Of a stretch of 9,326 nt of DNA, positions 1 to 7,496 are shown piece by piece (the stretch's first letter is position 1; each line of letters opens with the position of its first letter). The notes beneath the pieces were generated by a model. That model saw only the letters and a list, made by a program, of their open reading frames with translations, was not told the origin of the DNA and ran no database searches. The stretch spans positions 1-9,326 of the forward strand of contig SHXF01000143.1 in NCBI GenBank assembly GCA_009693435.1, read 5' to 3'. Made by a program: the position numbers and the translations under genes. The stretch is from Betaproteobacteria bacterium (GTDB lineage Bacteria; Pseudomonadota; Gammaproteobacteria; Burkholderiales; SG8-39).

Positions 1-100
1 AGAGTGGGACACCGCCCCGGACGCATCGAACCGCGCATGCGCAAACGACGGCCCAAACCTTACCCATGGCTGAAGGTCCCTCGCGCCGCAGCGCGACGGC

Positions 101-613
101 TCATTCAACTCCACGGTCATCAATGATGGCTAAAGTAAGTGCCATTCGTGTAAGGGCAGCGAATCGGCCGTTCATGCGCTCGGCGTTGTAGCGCGAATTG
201 TTGCGCCCGCGCGCGCCATTAAACATCAGGAAATCAAGCACCACGATCGCTTCCTTTGCCCGGGAATTGCGCAACGCAAAGCGCAGAAAGCTGTCGATTT
301 CCCAGACGGTCGGGCCGTCTATGCCGAAGTTGTAGGTACTCGCGCCCGTGATTCGCCACACAGTGATCGGATCGATGCCGAATTGCGACGTGGAGGAACC
401 GATGATCACGACTTCGGGATCGTAGCGGACCAGCTCCATCGGTTTGAAGAGCTGCTCCATGTTCTCCTGAAACGGCTTGACGGCATTGATTCCTGTCATC
501 CGGAAAATCCGGAATATCCCGTACGGATCGATCAGGACGTTCGCGACGCAGCCGAGTGCGAGCAGCGCGAACAGGAGCAGGAGGAGATTTCGCACGTATC
601 GTCGGGGGGCCAT
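101..613 (-). CDS. SGNH-like membrane-anchored protein, partner of MBOAT acyltransferase, early stop (probably frameshifted)
   Basis: Probable partner of the upstream MBOAT protein; such proteins usually follow MBOAT genes and assist O-acylation of exported polysaccharide at the periplasmic face. From the chosen ATG (611-613) it has a basic N-terminus, one hydrophobic helix at about residues 9-26, LIDPYGIF (28-34), the nucleophile-type block VIIGSSTSQFGIDP with Ser73/Ser74, then YNFGIDG (94-100) and VVLDF (124-128). This block order is typical of the family. The start follows an AGAGG ribosome site; two ATGs are adjacent (616 and 613) and the second has the better spacing. A start at 718 would overlap the MBOAT gene and is less likely. 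It begins 31 bases after the MBOAT stop. At 170 residues it is about half the family length as I know it, and the C-terminal catalytic Asp/His region is missing. The +1 frame stays open from about position 125 to the window edge, so a frameshift is likely. Family assignment is fairly sure, enzymatic role is not. Confidence 0.65.
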   Translation of the reverse strand: MAPRRYVRNLLLLLFALLALGCVANVLIDPYGIFRIFRMTGINAVKPFQENMEQLFKPMELVRYDPEVVIIGSSTSQFGIDPITVWRITGASTYNFGIDGPTVWEIDSFLRFALRNSRAKEAIVVLDFLMFNGARGRNNSRYNAERMNGRFAALTRMALTLAIIDDRGVE

Positions 614-644
614 CATCCACCTCTTTCTGATCGGCGCATCGTGC

Positions 645-2168
645 TCAGAACTGGAAGTAGATGAATTCGACATGCGGCCGTATGCCGGCGATGCCCAGCC
701 AGGCAAGTAACGCGACACCGGCCAGCACTGGCCAGGTTGCCCATGGCCCGGCTTCGGCCGGCGAGCGCCGGGGATGCCGTTCCGCGAGGAAATACTGGTA
801 ACAGTTGGGCAGCAACCAGACGATCAGGAATCCAGCCGTGAGATGAAACGCGGCGCGAAACGGCGCCGCGCCGCCGAACCAGTCCTCGCCCACGCGCGCG
901 ACCCGCACGATTCCGGGCAGCCATTCGACGATCGGCGCCCAGCTGGGATGCACCACGATGCCGTTCAGGCCGGCAAGAGTGCGCACGATGCTCATGGCGG
1001 AGGTCAGAGACTCGGCGCGAAAGAAAACCCAGGCAATCACCACGGCAAGAAAGGTCAGGGCAGCGGCCACCCATGAGTGGCGCCGGGCGGGGTTGCCGGC
1101 GACGACCGTATCCAGGCCGCGCCAGCGCCGCCATTCATGGTTGAGCATCAGGTACAGGCCGTGCAGTCCGCCCCAGACCACGAAATGCCAGGCGGCCCCA
1201 TGCCACAGGCCGCCCAGCAGCATCGTTATCATCAGGTTTAACCGCCGGCGGCCCGCGCCGTGCCGATTGCCGCCCAGGGAGATATAGAGGTAGTCGCGCA
1301 GAAAACGGGACAGCGACATGTGCCAGCGGCGCCAGAAATCGATAATGTTTGCGGCCTTGTAGGGCGATTGAAAATTCACCGGCAGAACGATGGCAAACAG
1401 CCGGCCCAGGCCGTAGGCCATGTCGCTGTAGCCGCTGAAGTCGAAGTAGATCTGCAGCGTGAACGCCAGAGCGCCGGTCCAGGCGCCGAAAAAGGTGATC
1501 TCCGCTTCGCCTCGGCCGAATGCGGCGGGAACATGCTCGACCAGCGTGTCGGCGAGCACCGTCTTCTTGAACAAGCCGATGAAGAATATCGACAGGCCGA
1601 TCGCGATGCCGTGCCAGTCTGCCGTGTAATCGCGGCGCCGGTCGATCTGCGCGATGATGTGCCGGTGATGCAGGATGGGCCCGGCGATGAGGTGCGGGAA
1701 GAACGTGGCGAAGAACGCATAGTCGGAGAACCGGTAGGACTCGGTTTCGCGGCGGTAGGAGTCGACCAGGAAGGCGATCTGCTGGAACGTGAAGAACGAA
1801 ATCGCCAGCGGCAAAATGACCGTGTTGAACAGCAATGACTGCCCGAAAACCGCGTTGATATTGTCCACGAAGAAATTGAAATACTTGTAAAAGCCGAGCA
1901 CGCAGAGATTGAGGCCGACTGAAGCGACGAGGATCGCCCTGCGATGCGGGCGCGATGTTGCAAGCAGGCGCCCCGCCAGATGGTTGAACAGAATCGACCC
2001 GCACAGCAGCCACAGATAACGCGGATTCCACCAGGCGTAAAAGACGAGGGATGCGGCCGTCAGCCACCAGACCGCGGCATCCGGATGGCCGCGCAGCCGG
2101 AGCAGGAGAAAGCCGCCGAAAGTGAGCGGCAGGAATGCGAACAGGAATTCAATCGAGTTGAACAGCAT
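645..2168 (-). CDS. MBOAT family O-acyltransferase (AlgI-like)
   Basis: Integral membrane O-acyltransferase that moves acyl (usually acetyl) groups across the inner membrane for transfer to a cell-surface or exported polysaccharide. The 507-residue length matches AlgI/DltB-type proteins. The sequence begins MLFNSIEFLFAFLPL, a very typical N-terminus, and is hydrophobic in many segments. Conserved blocks include FYKYFNFF (93-100), SFFTFQQIAFLVDSYR (124-139), FPHLIAGPI (157-165), DFWRRWHMSLSRFLRDYLY (277-295) and GGLWHGAAWHF (319-329). His323 in the LWHG block is the expected catalytic histidine; His283 is the second conserved one. The ATG at 2166-2168 was chosen because the upstream in-frame extension lies inside the phosphatase gene and has no MBOAT character. 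The start lies 19 bases after the preceding stop with no clear Shine-Dalgarno, suggesting coupled translation. The acylated polymer cannot be told: no polysaccharide genes are in the window. Confidence 0.93.
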   Translation of the reverse strand: MLFNSIEFLFAFLPLTFGGFLLLRLRGHPDAAVWWLTAASLVFYAWWNPRYLWLLCGSILFNHLAGRLLATSRPHRRAILVASVGLNLCVLGFYKYFNFFVDNINAVFGQSLLFNTVILPLAISFFTFQQIAFLVDSYRRETESYRFSDYAFFATFFPHLIAGPILHHRHIIAQIDRRRDYTADWHGIAIGLSIFFIGLFKKTVLADTLVEHVPAAFGRGEAEITFFGAWTGALAFTLQIYFDFSGYSDMAYGLGRLFAIVLPVNFQSPYKAANIIDFWRRWHMSLSRFLRDYLYISLGGNRHGAGRRRLNLMITMLLGGLWHGAAWHFVVWGGLHGLYLMLNHEWRRWRGLDTVVAGNPARRHSWVAAALTFLAVVIAWVFFRAESLTSAMSIVRTLAGLNGIVVHPSWAPIVEWLPGIVRVARVGEDWFGGAAPFRAAFHLTAGFLIVWLLPNCYQYFLAERHPRRSPAEAGPWATWPVLAGVALLAWLGIAGIRPHVEFIYFQF

Positions 2169-2187
2169 GGGTCGTGGCCGTGCCGCC

Positions 2188-2877
2188 CTACTTATCCAGC
2201 AGCCACGTCGCGAAAGACTGCATGTCCGTGAATTCGTGGTGGCCGACGTCCTCGTGGGGCCATGCATCTTCCCTGCGATTGATCCATGCCGCATGCAACC
2301 CGGCGCAGCGCGCGCCCAGCACATCCAGCGCAGCGTCGTCGCCCACGTGCAGCACTTCCGCGGGCTTCGCACCCACCATGCGGCAGGCATAGTGGAAGAT
2401 GGCCGGATCAGGCTTGGCCACACCCACGTCGCGCGACGTGACGTAGAGCTTGAGATAGGGCGCTATGCCAATGCGCGCGATATCGGCAAAACCGTTCGAG
2501 ATGGCGATGACCGGGTAGCGCTGCACCAGGCGCGAAAGCGCAGGCATGGCGTCGGGGAAAGGGATCACCGACTGGCGGCCTTCGTTGAATACGTCGAAAG
2601 CCTCCTGCACGCGCGCCGTGTCCGCGCCCGCGCGCTCGAAGGCCGCTTCGATCGCGCGGCGCCGGATCCACATCAGGTCATGGTGCATGTGCGGATGCCG
2701 GCGCAGCATCTCGAGGCGCACCTCGCGCATCGCTTCGGGGGCAAGCAGCGGCGCAACCTCGGGGACTTCGCGCGCGAGCCACTGCTGCAACAGTATTTCG
2801 GCGCGCTCAATCGCCGGACCGATCGCCCAGAGGGTGTCGTCGAGGTCGATGGAGACGACCCGGACCTGTTTTATCAC
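2188..2877 (-). CDS. HAD-superfamily phosphatase, YigB-like
   Basis: Cytosolic haloacid-dehalogenase-type phosphatase of 229 residues. All four HAD motifs are present: DLDDT (11-15) with nucleophile Asp11 and acid/base Asp13, AISNG (125-129), Lys155 in GVAKPDP, and VGDDAALD (178-185) with the two metal-binding Asp. The helical cap between motifs I and II, with MHHDLMWIRRRAIEAAF (64-80), resembles E. coli YigB, which dephosphorylates FMN and the riboflavin intermediate 5-amino-6-(5-phosphoribitylamino)uracil. That substrate is inferred from resemblance only; HAD specificity is hard to predict. The start is a GTG at 2875-2877 with no obvious ribosome site, 28 bases after the upstream stop, so translation may depend on the gene before it. 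In many Burkholderiales such genes are scattered singly, so its place in this operon may not reflect shared function. Confidence 0.87.
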   Translation of the reverse strand: MIKQVRVVSIDLDDTLWAIGPAIERAEILLQQWLAREVPEVAPLLAPEAMREVRLEMLRRHPHMHHDLMWIRRRAIEAAFERAGADTARVQEAFDVFNEGRQSVIPFPDAMPALSRLVQRYPVIAISNGFADIARIGIAPYLKLYVTSRDVGVAKPDPAIFHYACRMVGAKPAEVLHVGDDAALDVLGARCAGLHAAWINRREDAWPHEDVGHHEFTDMQSFATWLLDK

Positions 2878-2905
2878 GGCGCGATACGCTGATAGCGTCG
2901 GATCC

Positions 2906-4108
2906 TCACGCCGCTTTCCTGCCCCACAGAGTCTCGGATGCGAGCCGCGCGCCCTCGACCAGCGAGCGCAGCTTGGCCCACATCACCGTCGGGTGCACGC
3001 GCCGCACCAACGGTCCCTGGGCAAAGCCGCAGTCGGTGCCACCGAGCACATTTTCCCGTCCGACCAGGCGCGCGAGCCGCGTCAGGCGTTCCGCCACCAG
3101 TTCCGGATGCTCGACCACATTGGTGTGGTGGCTGACCACGCCCGGGATCAACACACGCCCCGCCGGCAGCTTGACCTTCTCCCAGACGCGCCACTCGTGC
3201 TCGTGCCGCGCATTCGCGCCTTCTATCATGTAGCCGCCCGCCTTCACCTGCAATACGAGGTCGACGATATCGCGCAGCGGCACGTCGGCACTATGCGGGC
3301 CGCTCCAGCTTCCCCAGCAGATGTGATAGCGCGAATGCGCTTCGGGGATGCCCTCCAGCGCGTGATTGAGCGCCGCAATGCGCATCTCGGCCCAGTTGCG
3401 GTATTCGGCGAGGCTCGCCGGCGGCACCATTCTTTCGTAGGCGAACGGCAGGTGGGCATCGTCGACCTGCACCGTCAACCCGGCCGCGACGATGGCCCGG
3501 TACTCGCTCCGCATCGCCTCGGCCACGGCAAAGGTGAATGCCTCGTCGTCCCGGTAGTGTTCCTCGGTGCGCTCGGGTACGACACTGCCGGGGGCCACCA
3601 CCGGCAGAAACCCGGACACCCCGCTCGCCTGCTTCAGCCCGTTCTGGATATTGTCGATGTCGCGCGCTACCAGCGCCTGCCCCTTGTAGCTGATCGGACC
3701 GGTGCACACCCAGCGGCCCGGCGCGCGCAAAGAGACGCCGCGCTGGCTCTTGTCCCATTCGGCGTAGAACTCAGGAAACGTTTCCCGGTCGCGGCCGGTC
3801 AGCGAGGCCGCGCCCGCCTGCGGCTTCTCGCCGGGCGAGAGCGGCCTGAATTCGAATCCGTTCAACCGATCGAGCACATATCTCGACCAGGTCTGCGTCT
3901 TGCCGTATTCACCGTCGCTGACGATGTCGATGCCGGTCTGCGCCTGCATCGACACCACCTGCTCCACCGATGTACGCAGGCATTCCGCATAGGCCTGGGC
4001 AGCATAGGTTTCGCCGTCCTGCATGCGGCGGTAGAACTCCGCCAGATCCGGTGGCCTGACCAGGCTGCCGACATGGGTGATGAGAATCCGCTCCGTGCTG
4101 TGTGTCAT
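2906..4108 (-). CDS. MetE C-terminal-domain-like zinc methyltransferase (cobalamin-independent methionine synthase II family)
   Basis: A 400-residue single-domain relative of the C-terminal catalytic half of MetE. It keeps the N-terminal THVGSLVRPPDL (11-22), the SDGEYGK block (64-70) and all four expected zinc ligands: His262 and Cys264 (HICWGSW), Glu296 (MIEGANARHEHEW) and Cys360 (GGTDCGF). The thiol-activating site is therefore intact. The MetE N-terminal domain that helps bind polyglutamyl folate is absent, so the methyl donor may not be methyltetrahydrofolate. Known short homologues act on other thiols or donors, including the coenzyme-M epoxyalkane transferases and corrinoid-linked core enzymes. 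The ATG at 4106-4108 has a strong GAGGGGAGG ribosome site. It starts 18 bases after the Bug gene, so the two are certainly co-transcribed. The family is clear; the acceptor (homocysteine or another thiol) is unknown. No metE N-terminal gene lies nearby. Confidence 0.88.
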   Translation of the reverse strand: MTHSTERILITHVGSLVRPPDLAEFYRRMQDGETYAAQAYAECLRTSVEQVVSMQAQTGIDIVSDGEYGKTQTWSRYVLDRLNGFEFRPLSPGEKPQAGAASLTGRDRETFPEFYAEWDKSQRGVSLRAPGRWVCTGPISYKGQALVARDIDNIQNGLKQASGVSGFLPVVAPGSVVPERTEEHYRDDEAFTFAVAEAMRSEYRAIVAAGLTVQVDDAHLPFAYERMVPPASLAEYRNWAEMRIAALNHALEGIPEAHSRYHICWGSWSGPHSADVPLRDIVDLVLQVKAGGYMIEGANARHEHEWRVWEKVKLPAGRVLIPGVVSHHTNVVEHPELVAERLTRLARLVGRENVLGGTDCGFAQGPLVRRVHPTVMWAKLRSLVEGARLASETLWGRKAA

Positions 4109-4126
4109 CGCCTCCCCTCTTTTGTA

Positions 4127-5113
4127 TCAATCCGCTTTCGCCCCGGACGCTTCGACCGCTTCCTTCCACACCGACAGTTCCGCTGCAATCATGCGGCCGA
4201 ACACCGCCGGCGGCTGGTATTCGAGATCGACGCCGAGCTTTTGCATGCTCTGCTTCAATTCTTCATTGCCCAGGGCCTTCGCCAATGCCTCGCTCAGTAT
4301 GCGCACTGCATCGGCCGGCGTCCCCGCGGGTGCCGCCAGCCCGACCCAGGATCCCACACCCACGCCCGGGACGGTCTCGCCGAACAAGGGGACGTCGCTG
4401 GCCGAAGACAGACGTTTCGAGTTGGCCGCGGCGATCACCTTGATCCTGCCCTGCGCCACATACGAGGCTGCCGGCCCGAAGCCTCCTATCATCAGCGGGA
4501 TGTGGCCCGCAACCAGGTCTGTCATGGCCGGGCCCGCCCCCTTGTAGGGCACATGCGGCATGTCCAGACCCGCCTTCAGCTTGAGTTGCTCCACGCCCAG
4601 ATGGTGCTGCGTGCCCGCGCCGGGAGAGCCATAGGCATATTTACCAGGCTGTTTCTTTACCAGCTCGAGCAGTTCCTTCAGATTCGAGGCCGGCAGCGAC
4701 GCGTGCGCAAACATCACCATCGCCGAGTTTCCCATCAGCCCGATGGGCGTGAAATCGGCGATCGGGTCAAACCCGGCATTGCGGTACAGGTAGGTATTGA
4801 TCCCGTGCGTCCCCGGGGATGCGAGCACCAGCGTATAGCCGTCGGGTTTCGATTTCGCGACGGCAACCGCGGCGATATTGCCGCCGGCGCCCGGTCGGTT
4901 CTCGACGACAAAACTGTAACCGGTATCGGTTGCCATCCTTCTTGCGATAGCGCGCGTCATGGAATCGCTGCCCCCGCCGGCGGCGAAAGGTACGACGATC
5001 ACTATCGGTCGCTCCGGAAAGGCAGCGAATGCCGGCGACGCAAGCAGGCAGGCTAACCACGACAGTGACAACACAGTAGGCGCGCATCGGTGCAGCCGGC
5101 GCATAGGCAGCAT
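4127..5113 (-). CDS. Bug/TctC family periplasmic substrate-binding protein
   Basis: Exported binding protein of the tripartite tricarboxylate transporter family, which captures small carboxylates or related metabolites in the periplasm. The 328-residue protein starts at ATG 5111-5113, preceded by a strong GGGGAGGAG ribosome site; longer readings extend into noncoding repeat DNA. It has a Sec signal peptide (MRR start, hydrophobic core, ASPAFA, cleavage near 30/31). Family hallmarks follow: PERPIVIVVPFAAGGGSD, the ENRPGAGGNIAA loop, PDGYTLVLASPGTH, DFTPIGL, the YAYGSPGAGTQHHL block, VPYKGAGPAMTDLVAGHIPLM, and VGLAAPAGTP. No TctA/TctB membrane partners are present, which is usual for the many orphan Bug proteins of Burkholderiales. 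It is the first gene of a minus-strand operon and is followed by the MetE-like gene, so its ligand may be the donor or acceptor for that enzyme; this is inference. The promoter must lie in 5114-5270, where no strong consensus is visible. Confidence 0.94.
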   Translation of the reverse strand: MLPMRRLHRCAPTVLSLSWLACLLASPAFAAFPERPIVIVVPFAAGGGSDSMTRAIARRMATDTGYSFVVENRPGAGGNIAAVAVAKSKPDGYTLVLASPGTHGINTYLYRNAGFDPIADFTPIGLMGNSAMVMFAHASLPASNLKELLELVKKQPGKYAYGSPGAGTQHHLGVEQLKLKAGLDMPHVPYKGAGPAMTDLVAGHIPLMIGGFGPAASYVAQGRIKVIAAANSKRLSSASDVPLFGETVPGVGVGSWVGLAAPAGTPADAVRILSEALAKALGNEELKQSMQKLGVDLEYQPPAVFGRMIAAELSVWKEAVEASGAKAD

Positions 5114-5207
5114 GTCTCCTCCCCGGGATTCAATTGCCGAAATCATTCCGGCAGCACATGATAGCCATCGATGCAACCCGCTTCCATCGATATTGCGAAA
5201 GAGCCGT

Positions 5208-5219
5208 CGCGCTAGCGCG
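5208..5219. repeat. Perfect 12-bp palindrome CGCGCTAGCGCG
   Basis: The sequence is exactly self-complementary and lies about 95 bases upstream of the Bug start, in the presumed promoter zone of the minus-strand operon. Two ATCGAT hexamers occur nearby (about 5168 and 5186). It could be an operator or part of an RNA hairpin, or chance in GC-rich DNA. No regulator gene is adjacent. Confidence 0.3.
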
Positions 5220-5270
5220 CGATTGGCGGCAGAACCCGGTCCTGCAGTGAATCTTCCACCCGGCACTGTA

Positions 5271-5372
5271 TGGCACTCACATTGCGCTCGTGGCGGATTC
5301 AAACTGGCACTCACTTCGCACTTGTCGCGGATTCATACTGGCACTCACTTTGCGGTTGTCGTGGATTCAAAC
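5271..5372. repeat. Three tandem copies of a 34-bp unit (IS21-end-like)
   Basis: Three head-to-tail units occupy 5271-5304, 5305-5338 and 5339-5372 with no spacers. Each begins TGGCACTCAC and ends GGATTCAAAC or GGATTCATAC, with a more variable centre around TTGC..TTGTCG. Pairwise identity is 28 or 29 of 34 positions. Tandem imperfect repeats of this kind mark the ends of IS21-family (IstA/IstB) insertion sequences, where they bind transposase. The motif resembles such ends from memory, but no transposase gene and no opposite end are visible. The likeliest reading is a leftover IS end. The array sits between the divergent Bug and pirin genes. Confidence 0.7.
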
Positions 5373-5376
5373 GCAG

Positions 5377-5404
5377 GTTGGCGGTGAGCGCAGCGAACCC
5401 CAAC
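5377..5404. repeat. Imperfect palindrome, REP-like
   Basis: The stretch begins GTTGGCGGTGAGCGC and ends AGCGAACCCCAAC, so the outer arms GTTGG and CCAAC pair and the centre is rich in complementary GC. Elements of the form GTTGGGGTTCGC...CCCAAC are widespread dispersed palindromes in proteobacterial intergenic regions. It directly follows the 34-bp array after four bases. Whether it is mobile, structural or part of the IS end cannot be told. Confidence 0.45.
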
Positions 5405-5468
5405 ACTGCACACCGCCATTCCACCCGGCCCGACTTTGATTGGCAAAGTTCCAGCGGATGCCCGACAA

Positions 5469-5504
5469 TCGCTTGCCTCGCTTGTCTCGCTTGTCTCGCT
5501 TGCC
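5469..5504 (+). repeat. Four tandem copies of a 9-bp unit, TCGCTTGYC
   Basis: Units at 5469, 5478, 5487 and 5496 read TCGCTTGCC, TCGCTTGTC, TCGCTTGTC and TCGCTTGCC. The length is a multiple of three, so the open frame ahead of pirin is not disturbed (it would read Leu-Ser-Arg repeats), but that region has no pirin-like sequence and is probably an untranslated leader. Slipped-strand mispairing is the simplest origin. Confidence 0.75.
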
Positions 5505-5559
5505 GTGCGCAGCGTCCGCCGAATACCCGCCGCACAATCCTGTCTATAAGAGCTCAATC

Positions 5560-6615
<1,056 letters not shown>

Positions 6616-6640
6616 CCAGGAGGTGGCGACAACCTGGGCT

Positions 6641-6730
6641 TATGCGATCAAACGTTCTGACCGCACCGCGTAAGGCCGCGTCCACGTCGAAGACTTCGCG
6701 CAGGTGTTCGACGTTCATGCCGCCGAGGAA
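6641..6730 (+). pseudogene. HipA-like toxin kinase remnant with internal stop
   Basis: In one frame the DNA reads YAIKRSDRTA, stop (TAA 6671-6673), GRVHVEDFAQVFDVHAAEE. This matches in order the HipA-type segment with a consensus like ERFDR followed by H-x-EDFAQ and a short V...EEKY stretch, as I remember it. The Phe of the RFDR motif is Ser here. Nothing HipA-like is seen before or after, so roughly thirty codons of a serine/threonine kinase toxin (about 400 residues when complete) are all that remain, and no HipB gene is present. It begins just after the pirin stop. The assignment rests on a short match and could be chance, though the order of motifs argues against that. Confidence 0.5.
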
Positions 6731-6750
6731 TCAATCGCCGAGGATTCAAT
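6721..6750. repeat. 15-bp tandem duplication
   Basis: CGCCGAGGAATCAAT (6721-6735) is followed directly by CGCCGAGGATTCAAT (6736-6750), with one mismatch. It bridges the hipA-like remnant and the stop codon of the Fic gene. It could be a replication-slippage scar. It is not a convincing terminator: the stem GAATC/GATTC is short and the T run that follows is weak. Confidence 0.8.
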
Positions 6751-6755
6751 TTTAC

Positions 6756-7425
6756 CTATCGCAAGTCGTACCAGACACCCCGGCCTGCACCATGCTGGAC
6801 GAGATGGCCCTGTCCCACCAAGGTCCGGAAATGCTGCTTGAGCGTATTGCGATTCCCATTGGTCAGTCGAATCGCATCACCCATCGTGATACGTCCATGT
6901 TCCCGGGCAAACTCGACGATTTGTAGCGAGAGCTCGGGAAGCGGGGCCAGCACCAGCTTCTCACGCTCGACCTTGCGATGGAGACGGCGGACCTGTTCCG
7001 CGAGAGCGCGCAGGAAAAATATTAACCATGGCTGCCAATTCGGAGCAGTCGTTCGAATCGTTCCTTGCGTTTGCCGCAACGCCAGGTAGTAGGTCTCCTT
7101 GCTTTGCTCGACCACGCTTTCCATGGAGCTATAAGGCACGTAGGCATAGCCGGCCTGCAATAGCATCAAGGTGGTGAGAACCCGACTGAGCCGACCGTTG
7201 CCGTCCTGAAATGGGTGAATTTCCAGAAAGACCACGACCCAAATGCCGATGAGCAGCAAAGGGTGAAGCCGTGCCGCTTCACGCTCTGCGCTGAACCACT
7301 CAATGAGTTCCGTCATCAAGTGCGGGGTGGCGAAAGGCGTTGCAGATGCAAAGACGACGCCTAGCTGCTTTCCATCCTCGTCGAAGGCCATCACGCTATA
7401 TAAGACTCAGGATTTCCGGGGTCAT
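6756..7425 (-). pseudogene. Fic family AMPylase, internally deleted
   Basis: Fic enzymes transfer AMP to target proteins. The readable C-terminal part (GTG 7394, or ATG 7391, to the stop at 6756) has 212 residues. It starts VMAFDEDGKQLGVVF, carries the complete active motif HPFQDGNGR (about residues 60-68), and ends in an intact winged-helix-like tail (GRITMGDAIRLT...GRGVWYDLR). Close relatives, as I remember them, are about 370 residues and begin with TPEILSLIAEIDEF, followed by an SSTRIEG autoinhibitory helix, and only later SVxAFDE. Here TPEILSLI is found at 7425-7396 in another frame and runs into SVMAFDE after a TAG. So roughly 120-150 codons with the inhibitory helix are gone and the frame is broken. 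A further upstream frame near 7446-7472 reads KWVWDWYP, possibly more of the N-terminus. A short protein could still be made from GTG/ATG. No ribosome site is evident. Confidence 0.8.
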
Positions 7426-7496
7426 CTGAATGGAATCAAAAAGAATCATGGGTACCAATCCCACACCCATTTACACCCATTTTTAGACGAATCTTT

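Noticed and set aside
645..2423. Longer MBOAT protein of 592 residues starting at 2423
   Set aside because: The extra 85 residues overlap the HAD gene in another frame and are Arg/Ser/Trp-rich noise; MLFNSIEFLF at 2168 is the family start.
2546..5056. Plus-strand open frame of 836 codons antisense to the HAD, MetE-like and Bug genes
   Set aside because: It is a shadow of GC-rich coding DNA: Arg/His/Ala-rich, no recognisable domain, and it crosses three clearly real genes and their gaps on the other strand.
5271..5372. CRISPR-like array
   Set aside because: The 34-bp units are contiguous with no unique spacers, differ from each other throughout, and no cas genes are present.
5440..5559. N-terminal extension of pirin from a TTG at 5440
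   Set aside because: The extension is 9-bp repeat sequence with no pirin similarity; GTG 5560 has a ribosome site and the family sequence starts right after it.
6616..6637. Terminator formed by CCAGG and CCTGG after pirin
   Set aside because: Only five pairs, a 12-base loop and no following T run.
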